A stretch of DNA of 64,000 bases from RDYZ01 sp964518905 (GTDB lineage Bacteria > Cyanobacteriota > Cyanobacteriia > Cyanobacteriales > Geitlerinemataceae). Positions 7,873 to 16,344 of this stretch are shown piece after piece (positions within the stretch are counted from its first letter, which is position 1; the number at the start of each line of letters is the position of its first letter). The DNA is taken from the NCBI GenBank assembly GCA_964518905.1, contig CAZFJL010000014.1:1-64000 (forward strand). The letters are read 5' to 3'. The notes beneath the pieces are model-generated. The model saw only the letters and a program-made list of their open reading frames with translations. It ran no database searches and was not told where the DNA came from. The position numbers were made by a program, and so were the translations under genes.

Positions 7873-9453
7873 TTAGAACTTGAAGCGCGTACGAATAGCC
7901 ACAACCACAACGTCATCGTTATCGTTGTTCGCTTCAGGGTTGATCAACCAGACCACACCCGGAGTGATGTCGATGCCCTTCGTGAGCTGAATACGGTAAA
8001 GCGCTTCGAGGTGCCAGGTGGAATCTTGGTCTTCCAGCGCACCATTGTTGCCGTCGGTCACGCGCGGGGTTTGACCGAAAATGATGCCGCCCAGGTTGCC
8101 GTCGCCACCGAGATCGGGGAACGCCAGGTTCGCCGCCCAGTTAAAGATGGTCGAATCTTGGTCGCTGTTATCGACATTATTGGCCAACACAAGACCAGCC
8201 CAGCCACCGACAGCAATACCGTCGGTGATTTGTGCGAAGGCTTGAACACCGAAGTGATCGCCGGAGGTTTTCGTCGTCGCACCAAACGGATCTTGCGACA
8301 GGTCAGAACCGGTCGAACCCATCACGTTCGGGTCTGCCGAGTAGCTGTGGAGATAGGTCAGCGCGAAGTGCAGGTCATCACCCGGCATGAAGTCGATCTG
8401 TGCGCCAGCCGCGTAGTCGCCGTTGAACAAACCGTTGTTCGGTGCGGAGTTGGATGCGCCACCATCATCGGCGAGGTAAGCCGCCGAGACGGAGAAGGCA
8501 TCGCTAAATTCGTGGGTGAGACCAACGCCTGCGCCTTCGACTTGACGGTAGACGGCGGGGTTACGACGACCGAAGCGTGAGAGCGCACCGCCACCACTAC
8601 TTTCCAGGTAAGGGTTCACAACATCGAAGACATTATCCCAATCGAGGCCGCTCGTACCGACCATAAAGGTCGTGCTGTCGCCGAGGGTTCCTTGATACCA
8701 GAGGTCATCGATCGCAACGCTGTTGTCACCACCTGCGTCGTGACCGAGGCGAGCTTCGTCGGTTCCGATGCGGTTATTGAAGCTCTCGAAGTTACCGGCT
8801 TGTAGACGGGTGCGTAGCTTGTCGCGACCCGTGAAGCTGGATTCAAAGTTGAGACGAACCCGATCGCTAAACGTGGTCTGGGTCGGGTCGCCATCATTTT
8901 GGCCGATCGCCGGGCCGAAGCTATCGGCGATCGTGAACAGCACTTCACCTTTCAGTTTGGTCGTGGTCGAAAATTGCTGCGCTTCCACGGTATCGATCCG
9001 CGATTCGAGGCTATCGACCCGACCGCGTAGGCTCGCAAGCTGCGCGGCAAAATCATCTTGCAGACGGCTGATGGTATCGAGGTCTGCGGGGTCAAGACCG
9101 TCGCCACCGACTTGCGCCAGGATTTGATCCAAGCAGGCATTCAAACCCGCTGCGAACTCATAACGGGTCAGGGCTTGGTTGCCACGGAATGTGCCATCGG
9201 GGTAACCCGCGATACAGCCGTAGCGCTCAACGAGGGATTGCAGCGCTTGGAAGGCCCAATCTGTCGGTTGAACGTCCGATAGTTGCGAAACAGACGTGAC
9301 TTGATCCAGGCTCGTCGGGGTTTCGTAGGAGGCTAGATCATTCACGGAGAGGACTTCAGCTTTGGCATCAGTGCCAAGACCGAAAACCGCAACAGCGCCC
9401 AGTAGTGCGGGCGAGACGCGCAGAAGTAGGTTAGGAATATTTTTGAATGTCAT
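7873..9453 (-). CDS. OprB-type porin with S-layer homology domain
   Basis: Cyanobacterial outer-membrane porin of the SomA/OprB class. In order: a signal peptide ending near AKA, an SLH domain (about residues 60-120; DVQPTDWAFQALQSLVERYG, GYPDGTFRGNQALTRYE) that binds pyruvylated wall polymer, a short coiled-coil (LRGRVDSLESRIDTVEAQ), then a beta-barrel of about 350 residues ending in the C-terminal aromatic FKF needed for outer-membrane insertion. The start at 9453 (MTFKNIPN) is preferred over 9492 because it begins the signal peptide and has GAGAGA upstream. These porins pass ions and small solutes. A terminator follows and a promoter is seen at 9586-9613. Confidence 0.9.
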   Translation of the reverse strand: MTFKNIPNLLLRVSPALLGAVAVFGLGTDAKAEVLSVNDLASYETPTSLDQVTSVSQLSDVQPTDWAFQALQSLVERYGCIAGYPDGTFRGNQALTRYEFAAGLNACLDQILAQVGGDGLDPADLDTISRLQDDFAAQLASLRGRVDSLESRIDTVEAQQFSTTTKLKGEVLFTIADSFGPAIGQNDGDPTQTTFSDRVRLNFESSFTGRDKLRTRLQAGNFESFNNRIGTDEARLGHDAGGDNSVAIDDLWYQGTLGDSTTFMVGTSGLDWDNVFDVVNPYLESSGGGALSRFGRRNPAVYRQVEGAGVGLTHEFSDAFSVSAAYLADDGGASNSAPNNGLFNGDYAAGAQIDFMPGDDLHFALTYLHSYSADPNVMGSTGSDLSQDPFGATTKTSGDHFGVQAFAQITDGIAVGGWAGLVLANNVDNSDQDSTIFNWAANLAFPDLGGDGNLGGIIFGQTPRVTDGNNGALEDQDSTWHLEALYRIQLTKGIDITPGVVWLINPEANNDNDDVVVVAIRTRFKF

Positions 9454-9585
9454 TATCTCTCTCACACCCAATGTAGTTTGGGAGTCGTTCACAATAGTTA
9501 GACGATTGCCCTAAGCCTTACCCCGTATAGGTTGCAGGCCAAAACAATCACCCAGTGTTTGTCAGTAGCGAATGATACAACTTGT

Positions 9586-9613
9586 ATTGTACGCAATCGC
9601 AGCTATAGGTTAA
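9586..9613 (-). promoter_or_regulatory. Probable promoter of the porin gene
   Basis: On the minus strand TTAACC and TACAAT are separated by 16 bp, matching sigma-70 consensus at four and five of six positions. Transcription would begin near 9578 and leave a leader of about 125 nt before the ATG at 9453. Prediction from sequence only. Confidence 0.45.
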
Positions 9614-9792
9614 GCCACAATCTGACTACACAGGGTTAACGAAGTGTTAATCCTTTGATTAGCCTTTAAGAACTGACTTAGAAAGCGGGTCAAAATTTTG
9701 GCCTCCAACTAATATTTGAATTGGGTCATGATTCATTTGTGTCGCGATTCATTCACTGCACGCATCACCCTTCTATAATCACCGTCTACCGG

Positions 9793-11031
9793 ATGACCTT
9801 GCCTTCTACTGCCGATCGCCACGATGCGACCCAAACTATGCGTGATCCATCGAAGCGCGAATCGATCGACATTTCGATCGTGATGCCCTGTTTAAATGAA
9901 TTACAAACCCTGGCCGCCTGTATCGGGAAAGCACGCACAGCGATCGAAACGTTGGGTTTATCCGGCGAGGTGGTGGTTGCGGATAACGGATCGACGGATG
10001 GATCGCAGGATCTGGCGCGATCGCTGGGGGCGCGGGTGGTGGATGTGCCGGTGCGGGGCTACGGTGCGGCGCTGATTTGGGGGATTCGATCGGCGCGGGG
10101 TCGCTATATCGTGATGGGTGACGCGGATGATTCCTACGATTTTCGTGAGGCGGTGGGGCTGGTAGAACGGCTGGCGCAGGGGTTTGATTTGGTTGTGGGA
10201 ACGCGGCTTAAGGGGCGGATCATGCCCGGTGCGATGCCCTGGAAAAATCGCTATCTTGGGACGCCGGTACTCACGGCGATCGTCAATACGGTGTATCGCT
10301 GTCAGTTTTCGGATGTGAATTGCGGGATGCGGGCGTTGAAGAAGACGGCATTCGAGGCGATGCATCTGGAGTCGAGCGGGATGGAATTCGCGTCAGAGAT
10401 GCTGGTCAAGGCGGCGATTTTGGGGCTAAAAACCAGCGAAGTGCCGATTACGCTGCATGTGGACGGTCGCGATCGCGCCCCGCACCTGCGCCCCTGGGCG
10501 GATGGCTGGCGACACTTGAAATATATTTTGCTGTTTGCGCCGAAGCTGCTGTATTGGCTGCCCGGTTCGGTGTTGATGGCGATCGGCTTGGTGCTGAACG
10601 CGATCCTGGCGATCGCGCCGAGCGGTGAATCGGTCTATCTTGGGGCGCTACGGTTCGGCGATCACTGGGTCGTTGTGGCGGCGCTAACCTTTTTGCTGGG
10701 CTACGAGCTAATTTTAACGGGGTTACTGGCGCATCTCTACACGCTGACGCATCGGCTACAGCGTCAAACGCCGCGCATGTCCTGGCTAGTGCGCGTGGTC
10801 AAGATCGAAACAATCGCGATCGTGGCACTTCTCACCCTCGGCGCAGGACTTGGCATCGAGCTCTCGGTGCTACGGGTTTGGTTTGACGGCAATTTTGGCC
10901 CGATGAATGCCATTCGTCCGGCGGTGATGGGTATGACGTTAATTTTGATCGGGACGCAAACGTTATTTAGCGGGCTGTTTTATGCAGTATTGTCCGATCG
11001 CTATCAAAAAGTGATGTCCGATCGGTCTTGA
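9793..11031 (+). CDS. GT2-family glycosyltransferase, membrane-bound (DPM1/GtrB-like)
   Basis: About 412 residues. The N-terminal GT-A domain shows SIVMPCLNE, the nucleotide-sugar DNGSTDGS motif, GDADDSYD (DxD type) and NCGMRALKK, as in dolichyl/polyprenyl-phosphate mannose or glucose synthases. The C-terminal part (about residues 235-405) holds four hydrophobic segments that anchor it in the membrane. Likely it transfers a sugar to a lipid carrier for envelope polysaccharide; donor and acceptor are unknown. The ATG at 9793 is preferred to an upstream TTG at 9721; a further ATG at 9838 is also possible. A methyltransferase and a DUF2142 membrane protein follow on the same strand, suggesting a surface-glycan operon. 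Confidence 0.85.
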   Translation: MTLPSTADRHDATQTMRDPSKRESIDISIVMPCLNELQTLAACIGKARTAIETLGLSGEVVVADNGSTDGSQDLARSLGARVVDVPVRGYGAALIWGIRSARGRYIVMGDADDSYDFREAVGLVERLAQGFDLVVGTRLKGRIMPGAMPWKNRYLGTPVLTAIVNTVYRCQFSDVNCGMRALKKTAFEAMHLESSGMEFASEMLVKAAILGLKTSEVPITLHVDGRDRAPHLRPWADGWRHLKYILLFAPKLLYWLPGSVLMAIGLVLNAILAIAPSGESVYLGALRFGDHWVVVAALTFLLGYELILTGLLAHLYTLTHRLQRQTPRMSWLVRVVKIETIAIVALLTLGAGLGIELSVLRVWFDGNFGPMNAIRPAVMGMTLILIGTQTLFSGLFYAVLSDRYQKVMSDRS

Positions 11032-11069
11032 TCGTCCTGATTTTGCCGATTAATCCAAGCCACTTCGCC

Positions 11070-11124
11070 CCCATCCCCCAAACTCCCCCAAACTCCCCAA
11101 ACTCCCCCAAACTCCCCAAACTCC
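11070..11124. repeat. C-rich short tandem repeat (CCCCAAACT units)
   Basis: Five imperfect units of (C)CCCCAAACT fill the gap between the GT2 gene and the methyltransferase, ending at the latter's ATG. Comparable G/C-rich runs occur at other gene junctions in this window (near 1-25 and 30369-30400). No specific function is evident. Confidence 0.8.
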
Positions 11125-11865
11125 ATGCAGGCCCTCCAAAGCGTCCACAAAAAAGTCGTGATGTCACGACGCATCTACACCCTCGCGAAACACATCGCGA
11201 AATTATTGCCGATCGCGGAGAGTGAGACGGGCGAACTGACCGGGCTGGATGTGGGCTGCGGCAGTGGCGAGATCGCCGCCGTGGTGGAAGGGCTAGTGCC
11301 GCAGGTGACGATCGAGGGCGTCGATGTGTTCGTGCGCGGCGTGACGCATATTCCGATCTCGGAATACGACGGCGAAACGCTCCCGTTTGACGACAATAGC
11401 TTCGATTTCGTGACGCTGATCGACGTGCTGCACCACACCGACGCCCCCGATCGCGTCCTGGCGGAGTGTGTCCGCGTCGCTCGCCGCGCCGTCATCATCA
11501 AAGACCACTATCGCAATAACCAATTTGACGATCTGCGTCTGCGCTTCATGGACTGGGTGGGCAATCGCAGCCACGGTGTACGCTTGCCCTATAACTATCT
11601 CTCGCGGCGGCAGTGGCGCAATTTATACGGCGATCTCGGCCTGTTTTCCGACACGACGATCGAAGCGCTGAAGCTTTACCCCGTCCCGTTTCGCTGGGTG
11701 TTTGATGGTCAATTGCACTTTGTTACCCGCCTGCGCTGTTTGGATGGCTTGCGCGATACGTTGGAGGATCGGGGTGCGATCGAGCCACGAGAGGTCGCGC
11801 CAGATTTAGGCCAAGACTGGGGAGAGGATCATCTCGATGATGACGATCGTGCTTCCATCCCCTAA
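11125..11865 (+). CDS. Class I SAM-dependent methyltransferase
   Basis: 246 residues with a Rossmann methyltransferase core: motif I LDVGCGSGEIA, acidic GVDVF at the end of strand 2, FDFVTLIDVLHH (motif IV region) and an HTDAPDRVL segment, as in the Methyltransf_11 family. The N-terminal helix HKKVVMSRRIYTLAKHIAKLLP is typical of family members, which supports the start at 11125 rather than the internal ATG at 11161. The acidic tail DLGQDWGEDHLDDDD is unstructured. Substrate unknown; neighbours suggest a lipid or glycan precursor. Confidence 0.8.
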   Translation: MQALQSVHKKVVMSRRIYTLAKHIAKLLPIAESETGELTGLDVGCGSGEIAAVVEGLVPQVTIEGVDVFVRGVTHIPISEYDGETLPFDDNSFDFVTLIDVLHHTDAPDRVLAECVRVARRAVIIKDHYRNNQFDDLRLRFMDWVGNRSHGVRLPYNYLSRRQWRNLYGDLGLFSDTTIEALKLYPVPFRWVFDGQLHFVTRLRCLDGLRDTLEDRGAIEPREVAPDLGQDWGEDHLDDDDRASIP

Positions 11866-11927
11866 ATTTCTCAAAACTCCTCCTGTTTCGTGACCCGCGA
11901 TAGCCCTGATCATTCACTGCGATCTTT

Positions 11928-13457
11928 ATGATCTTCAACGCACGTAACACCCGGCATCACCGATCTATCTCCCCCTCGCGAGTCGATGCCGTCCAAACCC
12001 TGCGGCGTTGGTTTCTCGCGATCGCGGCGATCACCTGTCTCGCCATCGCCAGCATCACCCCACCGTTTCAAGCCGCCGACGAGTACCTACACTTTTATCG
12101 CGCCTACCAAATTTCCACCGGCCAGCTCATCCCCGATCGACAAACAGGCCCGTGCTCCGGCTATAGCAATGATTTCACCAATGAGCTGTGCTTAGGCGGT
12201 GCGTTGCCGCGTAGCCTGCTAACGACGGTGCGTCAGGCATCAGCGGAGGATCTGCGCTTTGATGCTACGCGCAAACAAGATATCGCCTCGTGGCGTCGCC
12301 TCTGGTCGCTGCCGCTCAATCCCGACGATCGCCACTTCCTCAAGTTCAATACCACCGGTCTCCACGCACCGATCGGCTATGTTCCCCAAGCGATCGGCAT
12401 CGCGATCGGGCGTAGCGTTTCACCCATTATTTCACTGATCTCTGGACTGCCAACCCTGCCACCGATCGCCCTGATGTATTGCGGACGCTTGGCCAACGGG
12501 ATCATCTGGACGGGCTTCATCTATGTCGCCATGCGGATCGCGCCGGGATTTACCCTCGGTTGGCTGGCGATCGGGCTGTTGCCGATGGCGCTCTTTCAGG
12601 CATCGTCCCTCTCGGCAGACGTGTGTACCAATGGGCTGGCCTGCCTCCTGGTCGCGCTCGTGGTGCGCTACCGATCGCGCCCGTGGGAATCGTCGCTCAT
12701 CCCCTGGGCGCTCTCCATCCTGACCGCACTCTTCGCCGTCTCGAAACTCGCCTATGCACCGATGGCATTGCTGCTGCTGCTGATTCCGGCGCGATCGTTT
12801 TTTCCCGTTTGTACCCGCCCTCACTGCTCCCCCTGCCGCTGGCTCTGGCTGAGTGCGACCGGATTTTTAGCGGTGGCCTCGGTCTTTGCCTGGTCGCAAG
12901 TTGTGGATCAAATTTATGTCTCGCTCCACCCCGAGCTTGACCCCACCGCGCAAATCGCCGGAATTCTCGCCGATCCGCTGGGCTTTATCGCGATCGCGAT
13001 CGCCACACTCACCGCAAACGCGGGTCACTATCTCCACCAATTTATCGGCGTGTTTGGCTGGCTCGATACCCCGCTGCCGACGCTACACGTTGCGGGCTAT
13101 GCGATCGTCCTAACGCTGGCCGTGATGCTTGGGCAAACTGGCGGAAATTCGCCAGACCAGCCCGTGCGACCCTGGCGCAAACGCGATCGCCTCATCGCAG
13201 CCTTCGCGCTGGGTAGCTCGATCGGCTTGCTCTGTGTGTTGGCCTATCTCTGGAATATCGTTGGTATCGATCGAATCGGCGGCATTCAGGGGCGCTACTT
13301 CATCCCACTCGCACCACTATTGCTACCGATTCTTAGTCGGTCACGATCGCGATTGAATTTGCGATCGCTCACCACTGGAACGATCAGCTTGGCGATTCTC
13401 TCTGGAGTTTCGACGATCACCACCTTGGTACAGCGCTACTACGCGATCGGCAGCTAG
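11928..13457 (+). CDS. DUF2142-family multi-spanning membrane protein
   Basis: 509 residues, about ten hydrophobic segments. The family signature PPFQAADEYLHFYRAYQIS, with an acidic pair in the first periplasmic loop, and the C-terminal GGIQGRYFIPLAPLLLP are characteristic of DUF2142, a group with GT-C glycosyltransferase-like topology. A role in transfer of sugars from lipid carriers to surface glycans fits the GT2 and methyltransferase genes just upstream but is inferred. The preceding intergenic distance is 62 bp. Confidence 0.8.
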   Translation: MIFNARNTRHHRSISPSRVDAVQTLRRWFLAIAAITCLAIASITPPFQAADEYLHFYRAYQISTGQLIPDRQTGPCSGYSNDFTNELCLGGALPRSLLTTVRQASAEDLRFDATRKQDIASWRRLWSLPLNPDDRHFLKFNTTGLHAPIGYVPQAIGIAIGRSVSPIISLISGLPTLPPIALMYCGRLANGIIWTGFIYVAMRIAPGFTLGWLAIGLLPMALFQASSLSADVCTNGLACLLVALVVRYRSRPWESSLIPWALSILTALFAVSKLAYAPMALLLLLIPARSFFPVCTRPHCSPCRWLWLSATGFLAVASVFAWSQVVDQIYVSLHPELDPTAQIAGILADPLGFIAIAIATLTANAGHYLHQFIGVFGWLDTPLPTLHVAGYAIVLTLAVMLGQTGGNSPDQPVRPWRKRDRLIAAFALGSSIGLLCVLAYLWNIVGIDRIGGIQGRYFIPLAPLLLPILSRSRSRLNLRSLTTGTISLAILSGVSTITTLVQRYYAIGS

Positions 13458-13524
13458 TCAGCGCACAAACCCTCGATCGCACCGAGCTAAATTCAACTCA
13501 ACGAGACAAAGCAAGTCTAGAATT

Positions 13525-13815
13525 CTAACCGTCCAAAAACGCTAAAACTTTAACCATTGGATCTGGAACACTAGCGTAGTGCGCCACTTTCGCCTCGATT
13601 TTATCGACCTGCCCTAAAGCCAAGCTACACGGAAAGCCATACTTGGCCTTGACGCGATTACTCCCCTCTTCGAGAGCCGTGCGCGATCGCTCCAAAAAAT
13701 CTGAGAGAGAATACTCTGTCCCAGCCTCTAGATATTGCTTAATCACCAAAGACGGCGAATAGCAAACCTCTTGAATTCCGTCCGGCCATTCAACACGAAA
13801 GCGAGATTCTGGCAT
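13525..13815 (-). CDS. MSMEG_0570-family nitrogen starvation response protein
   Basis: 96-residue soluble protein matching the small MSMEG_0570 family that accompanies Nit1-type nitrilase clusters (MPESRFRVEWPDG start, a central EYSLSDFLERSRTAL, and VKAKYGFPCSLALGQ). Its biochemical function is unknown. It is transcribed away from the rest of the cluster, and the shared 544-bp intergenic region carries an NtcA box 195 bp upstream of its start. In other genomes this gene often lies within the main operon, so the divergent placement is a local feature. Confidence 0.85.
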   Translation of the reverse strand: MPESRFRVEWPDGIQEVCYSPSLVIKQYLEAGTEYSLSDFLERSRTALEEGSNRVKAKYGFPCSLALGQVDKIEAKVAHYASVPDPMVKVLAFLDG

Positions 13816-14009
13816 ATCAAGTATTTAGTCTGATTAATGTTTAGGCTAAATTATTTTACTCGTAAAAATGCAAGATTCGAGTTTGTCAGCCTAAAAGAAA
13901 AAAGAGTATTGTGAAACACAAAAATGTATCGAAATACTCCAAACTTCATCATAAAATAAGTTCCATGATGCGTAAATCGCATGGCTTTGTCGAAAAGCTT
14001 TGACTTTGT

Positions 14010-14052
14010 GTATCTGAATATACAAACGAGATGCGGTGACAGCTTCTAAGCT
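14010..14052 (+). promoter_or_regulatory. NtcA-activated promoter of the Nit1-type cluster
   Basis: A perfect NtcA palindrome GTA-N8-TAC at 14010-14023 (GTATCTGAATATAC) is followed after 23 bp by TAAGCT at 14047-14052, which fits the TAN3T -10 element. This is the canonical class II NtcA promoter layout (GTAN8TAC-N22/23-TAN3T). Transcription is predicted to start near 14059, heading into the sll0783-type gene. NtcA is the cyanobacterial global nitrogen regulator, and the Synechocystis sll0783 cluster is known to be nitrogen-starvation induced. Confidence 0.85.
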
Positions 14053-14359
14053 TTGATTTACAAAAGAAGAGTGTGCGTTGTTGCAACAACAAGTGTTGGA
14101 TTTTCTTTGCTAAGTCCAGCACAGACGAATTATGTATTCTGCAAGACAATTCAGGTGCTTCTAGCAGTACGAAGGTTGAACGGAAGGAAGCGTTAAGCCG
14201 TTCGCTCTTCTTTTGCAACAGCTCGTCCGAGTATTACTTAGTCGTGCTGGATAAGCTTAACGGTGAAACGCCTGTGAACCTTGTGTAGATTCACATCACT
14301 TATCCGGCCACGATGTTGAGTGATAGACACAGTAATTATTTAGGTTTAGAACAAAATCG
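14053..14359 (+). other. Predicted ~300-nt leader of the Nit1-type operon
   Basis: No convincing gene is seen between the NtcA promoter and the ATG at 14360. The predicted leader holds a 14-bp perfect palindrome (GTTGTTGCAACAAC, 14077-14090) close to the predicted start and a small hairpin with TGTGAA/TTCACA arms near 14273-14296. The stretch is more AT-rich than its surroundings. Small open frames on both strands here lack good starts and homology, and the one on the minus strand covers the NtcA box, so they are not called. Confidence 0.5.
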
Positions 14360-14842
14360 ATGCCACAAGTTGACAAGCCTGCTAATCAGTCCGGTGATTT
14401 TCTAGTTGATTACGAAGAAAAAGTTTTTCCCGATGTCCAAGCCGATCCGGGAGAGAAAGCGCTCGTAACCTTTCACACCGTTGCTTTTGAAGGTTCGATC
14501 GGCCTCGTCAATCTTTTGCAAGCCACCCGCCTGCTTCGCAAGGGGTTTGAAACGTCGGTGTTGCTCTATGGGCCGGGTGTAACGCTCGGTGTGCAGCGCG
14601 GTTTTCCGAAGCTGGGAGATGAAGCTTTTCCCGGTCACATGGCGATGAACAACCAAATTATCAAGTTCATGGAAGAAGGCGGTAAGGTTTACGCCTGTCG
14701 CTTTGCGTTGCAAGCTTTGTACGGTCATGGTGAACCGTCCTTGATTCCTGGTATCACGCCGATCAACCCGCTCGATGTGCTCGATATCGTCCTGATGCAC
14801 CGTAAGGATGGAGCTTTCATTCTCGATACTTGGACGATGTAG
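14360..14842 (+). CDS. MSMEG_0572/Sll0783-family nitrogen starvation response protein
   Basis: 160 residues, full length for the family. It has a DsrE/peroxiredoxin-like alpha/beta pattern: VTFHTVAFEGSIGLVNLLQATRLLRKGFETSVLLYGPGVTLG, FPGHMAMNNQIIKFMEEGGKVYACRFALQALYG and a C-terminal LDVLDIVLMHRKDGAFILDTWTM. The Synechocystis homologue Sll0783 is strongly induced by nitrogen starvation and required for polyhydroxybutyrate accumulation; its chemistry is unknown. It is the first gene after the NtcA promoter, and a strong hairpin follows the stop codon. Confidence 0.9.
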   Translation: MPQVDKPANQSGDFLVDYEEKVFPDVQADPGEKALVTFHTVAFEGSIGLVNLLQATRLLRKGFETSVLLYGPGVTLGVQRGFPKLGDEAFPGHMAMNNQIIKFMEEGGKVYACRFALQALYGHGEPSLIPGITPINPLDVLDIVLMHRKDGAFILDTWTM

Positions 14843-14877
14843 GCGGTGTAAACCACGCTTAATCGCGACGGTTTGTG

Positions 14878-14932
14878 ATTGATTGCGCGATCAGCTCGTG
14901 GCTTAACTGGCAAAGCTGATCGTGCGATCAAT
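14878..14932 (+). other. Long hairpin downstream of the sll0783-type gene
   Basis: Arms at 14878-14896 and 14914-14932 form a 19-bp stem broken only by two G-U type mismatches. There is no T-run on either strand, so it is not a classical terminator. It may set differential stability of the first gene against the rest of the operon, as an mRNA processing or 3'-protecting structure. Confidence 0.6.
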
Positions 14933-15116
14933 AAAGGTAACCATACCGGCTAAATATCGCGCTAACACCCAGCCTCAAAGATCAAGCACCGAACCAAAAT
15001 TCGTATTTGTATCTCTAAGATTGCGGCGTTTGAGGTTTTGAGAACCAAAGACTAAAGCACGATGCAAACGTAACATCGTTAAAGTTTGAACCAAAAATTT
15101 TGAATCAATATTTGAA

Positions 15117-15174
15117 CCACTGACGGCGATGACCTTGCCTTCGACAAGCGTCCGGCAAGGCCGATCACCAGTGG
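15117..15174 (+). other. Two-part stem-loop in the nitrilase leader
   Basis: Nested arms CCACTG (15117-15122) with CAGTGG (15169-15174) and CCTTGCC (15133-15139) with GGCAAGG (15154-15160) form an extended stem-loop ending 27 bp before the nitrilase start. Around it, the word TTTGAACCA or a close variant occurs four times (15083-15186). It could be a ribosome-access or ligand-responsive leader; nothing identifies it with a known riboswitch class. The rest of 14933-15116 shows no gene. Confidence 0.5.
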
Positions 15175-15201
15175 ATAGTTGAACCACGATTGACCCACCC
15201 C

Positions 15202-16227
15202 ATGCTTGACTACACACGCAACGTCCGTGCGGCAGCGGCTCAGATTTCCCCTGTTTTATTTAGCCGATCGGGCACGATGGAGAAAGTTCTCGACACCATC
15301 GATCAGGCCGCAAAACAAGGGGTCGGACTCATCGTCTTTCCCGAAACCCTCGTTCCCTACTATCCCTATTTTTCCTTCGTGCTGCCACCGGTGTTGATGG
15401 GGTCGGAGCATATGCGGCTTTACGAGGAAGCGGTGGTCGTACCGGGCGCAGAGACCGAAGCCGTCGCGCAGGCTGCTCGACGTCATGGCATGGCGATCGT
15501 CTTGGGCGTCACCGAACGGGATGCCGGATCGCTTTACAACACCCAGCTTGTCTTCGATGCAGACGGCTCGCTCCTGCTCAAACGCCGCAAAATCACGCCG
15601 ACCTACCACGAGCGCATGGTCTGGGGGCAGGGCGACGGCGCGGGCATCCGCACGGTGGAAACCGCCGTCGGACAGCTCGGCGCACTGGCCTGCTGGGAGC
15701 ATTACAACCCCCTCGCTCGCTTTGCGCTGATGGCACAACACGAGCAAATTCACTGCTCACAGTTTCCCGGATCGCTCGTGGGCGACATCTTCCGCGAGCA
15801 AATTGAAGTCACAATCCGTCACCACGCGCTTGAGGCCGGGTGTTTCGTGGTCAATGCGACCAGTTGGCTTTCGCCGGAACAGGTGAGCCAGATTTTGCCC
15901 GAGGACAAGCTGCATCGCGCCCTACAGGGTGGCTGCAATACGGCGATTATTAGCCCCGAGGGGAGCCATCTCGCGGAACCGCTGACGGAGGGCGAGGGCT
16001 TGGTCATTGCCGATCTCGATTTTTCGCTGCTGACTAAGCGCAAGCGAATGATGGACTCGATCGGCCACTACGCCCGCCCCGATTTGCTCCAGCTTCAATT
16101 CAATAACCAGCCGTTTTCTGTGATGGGAGACGTTCCAGAAACTCCCGCAGCGTCAGCGGCGATCGGCGATCCCCCTCTCGTCGCCGACCCTTTCTCCAGC
16201 AGCAATCATTTAGTCCCCCCAACTTAG
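15202..16227 (+). CDS. nit1: Nitrilase, Nit6803 family (Nit1 type)
   Basis: 341 residues of the carbon-nitrogen hydrolase superfamily, very close to Synechocystis Nit6803 (aliphatic and aromatic nitriles to carboxylates plus ammonia). The catalytic triad is intact: Glu48 (VFPETLVPYY), Lys130 (LKRRKITPTYHER) and nucleophile Cys164 (ALACWEHYNP). Family hallmarks GQGDGAG and MMDSIGHYARPDLLQL are present. The ATG at 15202 is preferred to the TTG four codons earlier. The C-terminal tail ends in a Pro/Ser-rich stretch encoded partly by a direct repeat (TTAGTCCCCCCA twice). Cytosolic; the physiological substrate in the cluster is unsettled. Confidence 0.93.
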   Translation: MLDYTRNVRAAAAQISPVLFSRSGTMEKVLDTIDQAAKQGVGLIVFPETLVPYYPYFSFVLPPVLMGSEHMRLYEEAVVVPGAETEAVAQAARRHGMAIVLGVTERDAGSLYNTQLVFDADGSLLLKRRKITPTYHERMVWGQGDGAGIRTVETAVGQLGALACWEHYNPLARFALMAQHEQIHCSQFPGSLVGDIFREQIEVTIRHHALEAGCFVVNATSWLSPEQVSQILPEDKLHRALQGGCNTAIISPEGSHLAEPLTEGEGLVIADLDFSLLTKRKRMMDSIGHYARPDLLQLQFNNQPFSVMGDVPETPAASAAIGDPPLVADPFSSSNHLVPPT

Positions 16228-16344
16228 TCCCCCCACCCTGAACGTTCGCCACATTTTCGCCTAATCATCCTCTCTAAAACGTCCACCCCGACTGTCTTTC
16301 ACGCCCATTAACGCCATGCTGCCGTCAGTCAGCCCCAACCCGAG

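Noticed and set aside
8011..8580. 189-codon open frame antisense to the porin gene
   Set aside because: Shadow of the porin coding sequence; no family resemblance and no ribosome site.
13925..13936. GTATCGAAATAC as a second NtcA box
   Set aside because: The spacer is six bases instead of eight, and no -10 element is placed at the required distance.
13949..14288. Small open frames in the nitrilase-cluster intergenic region
   Set aside because: One covers the NtcA box antisense, the other needs a poor GTG start; Ser/Cys-rich sequences without homology.
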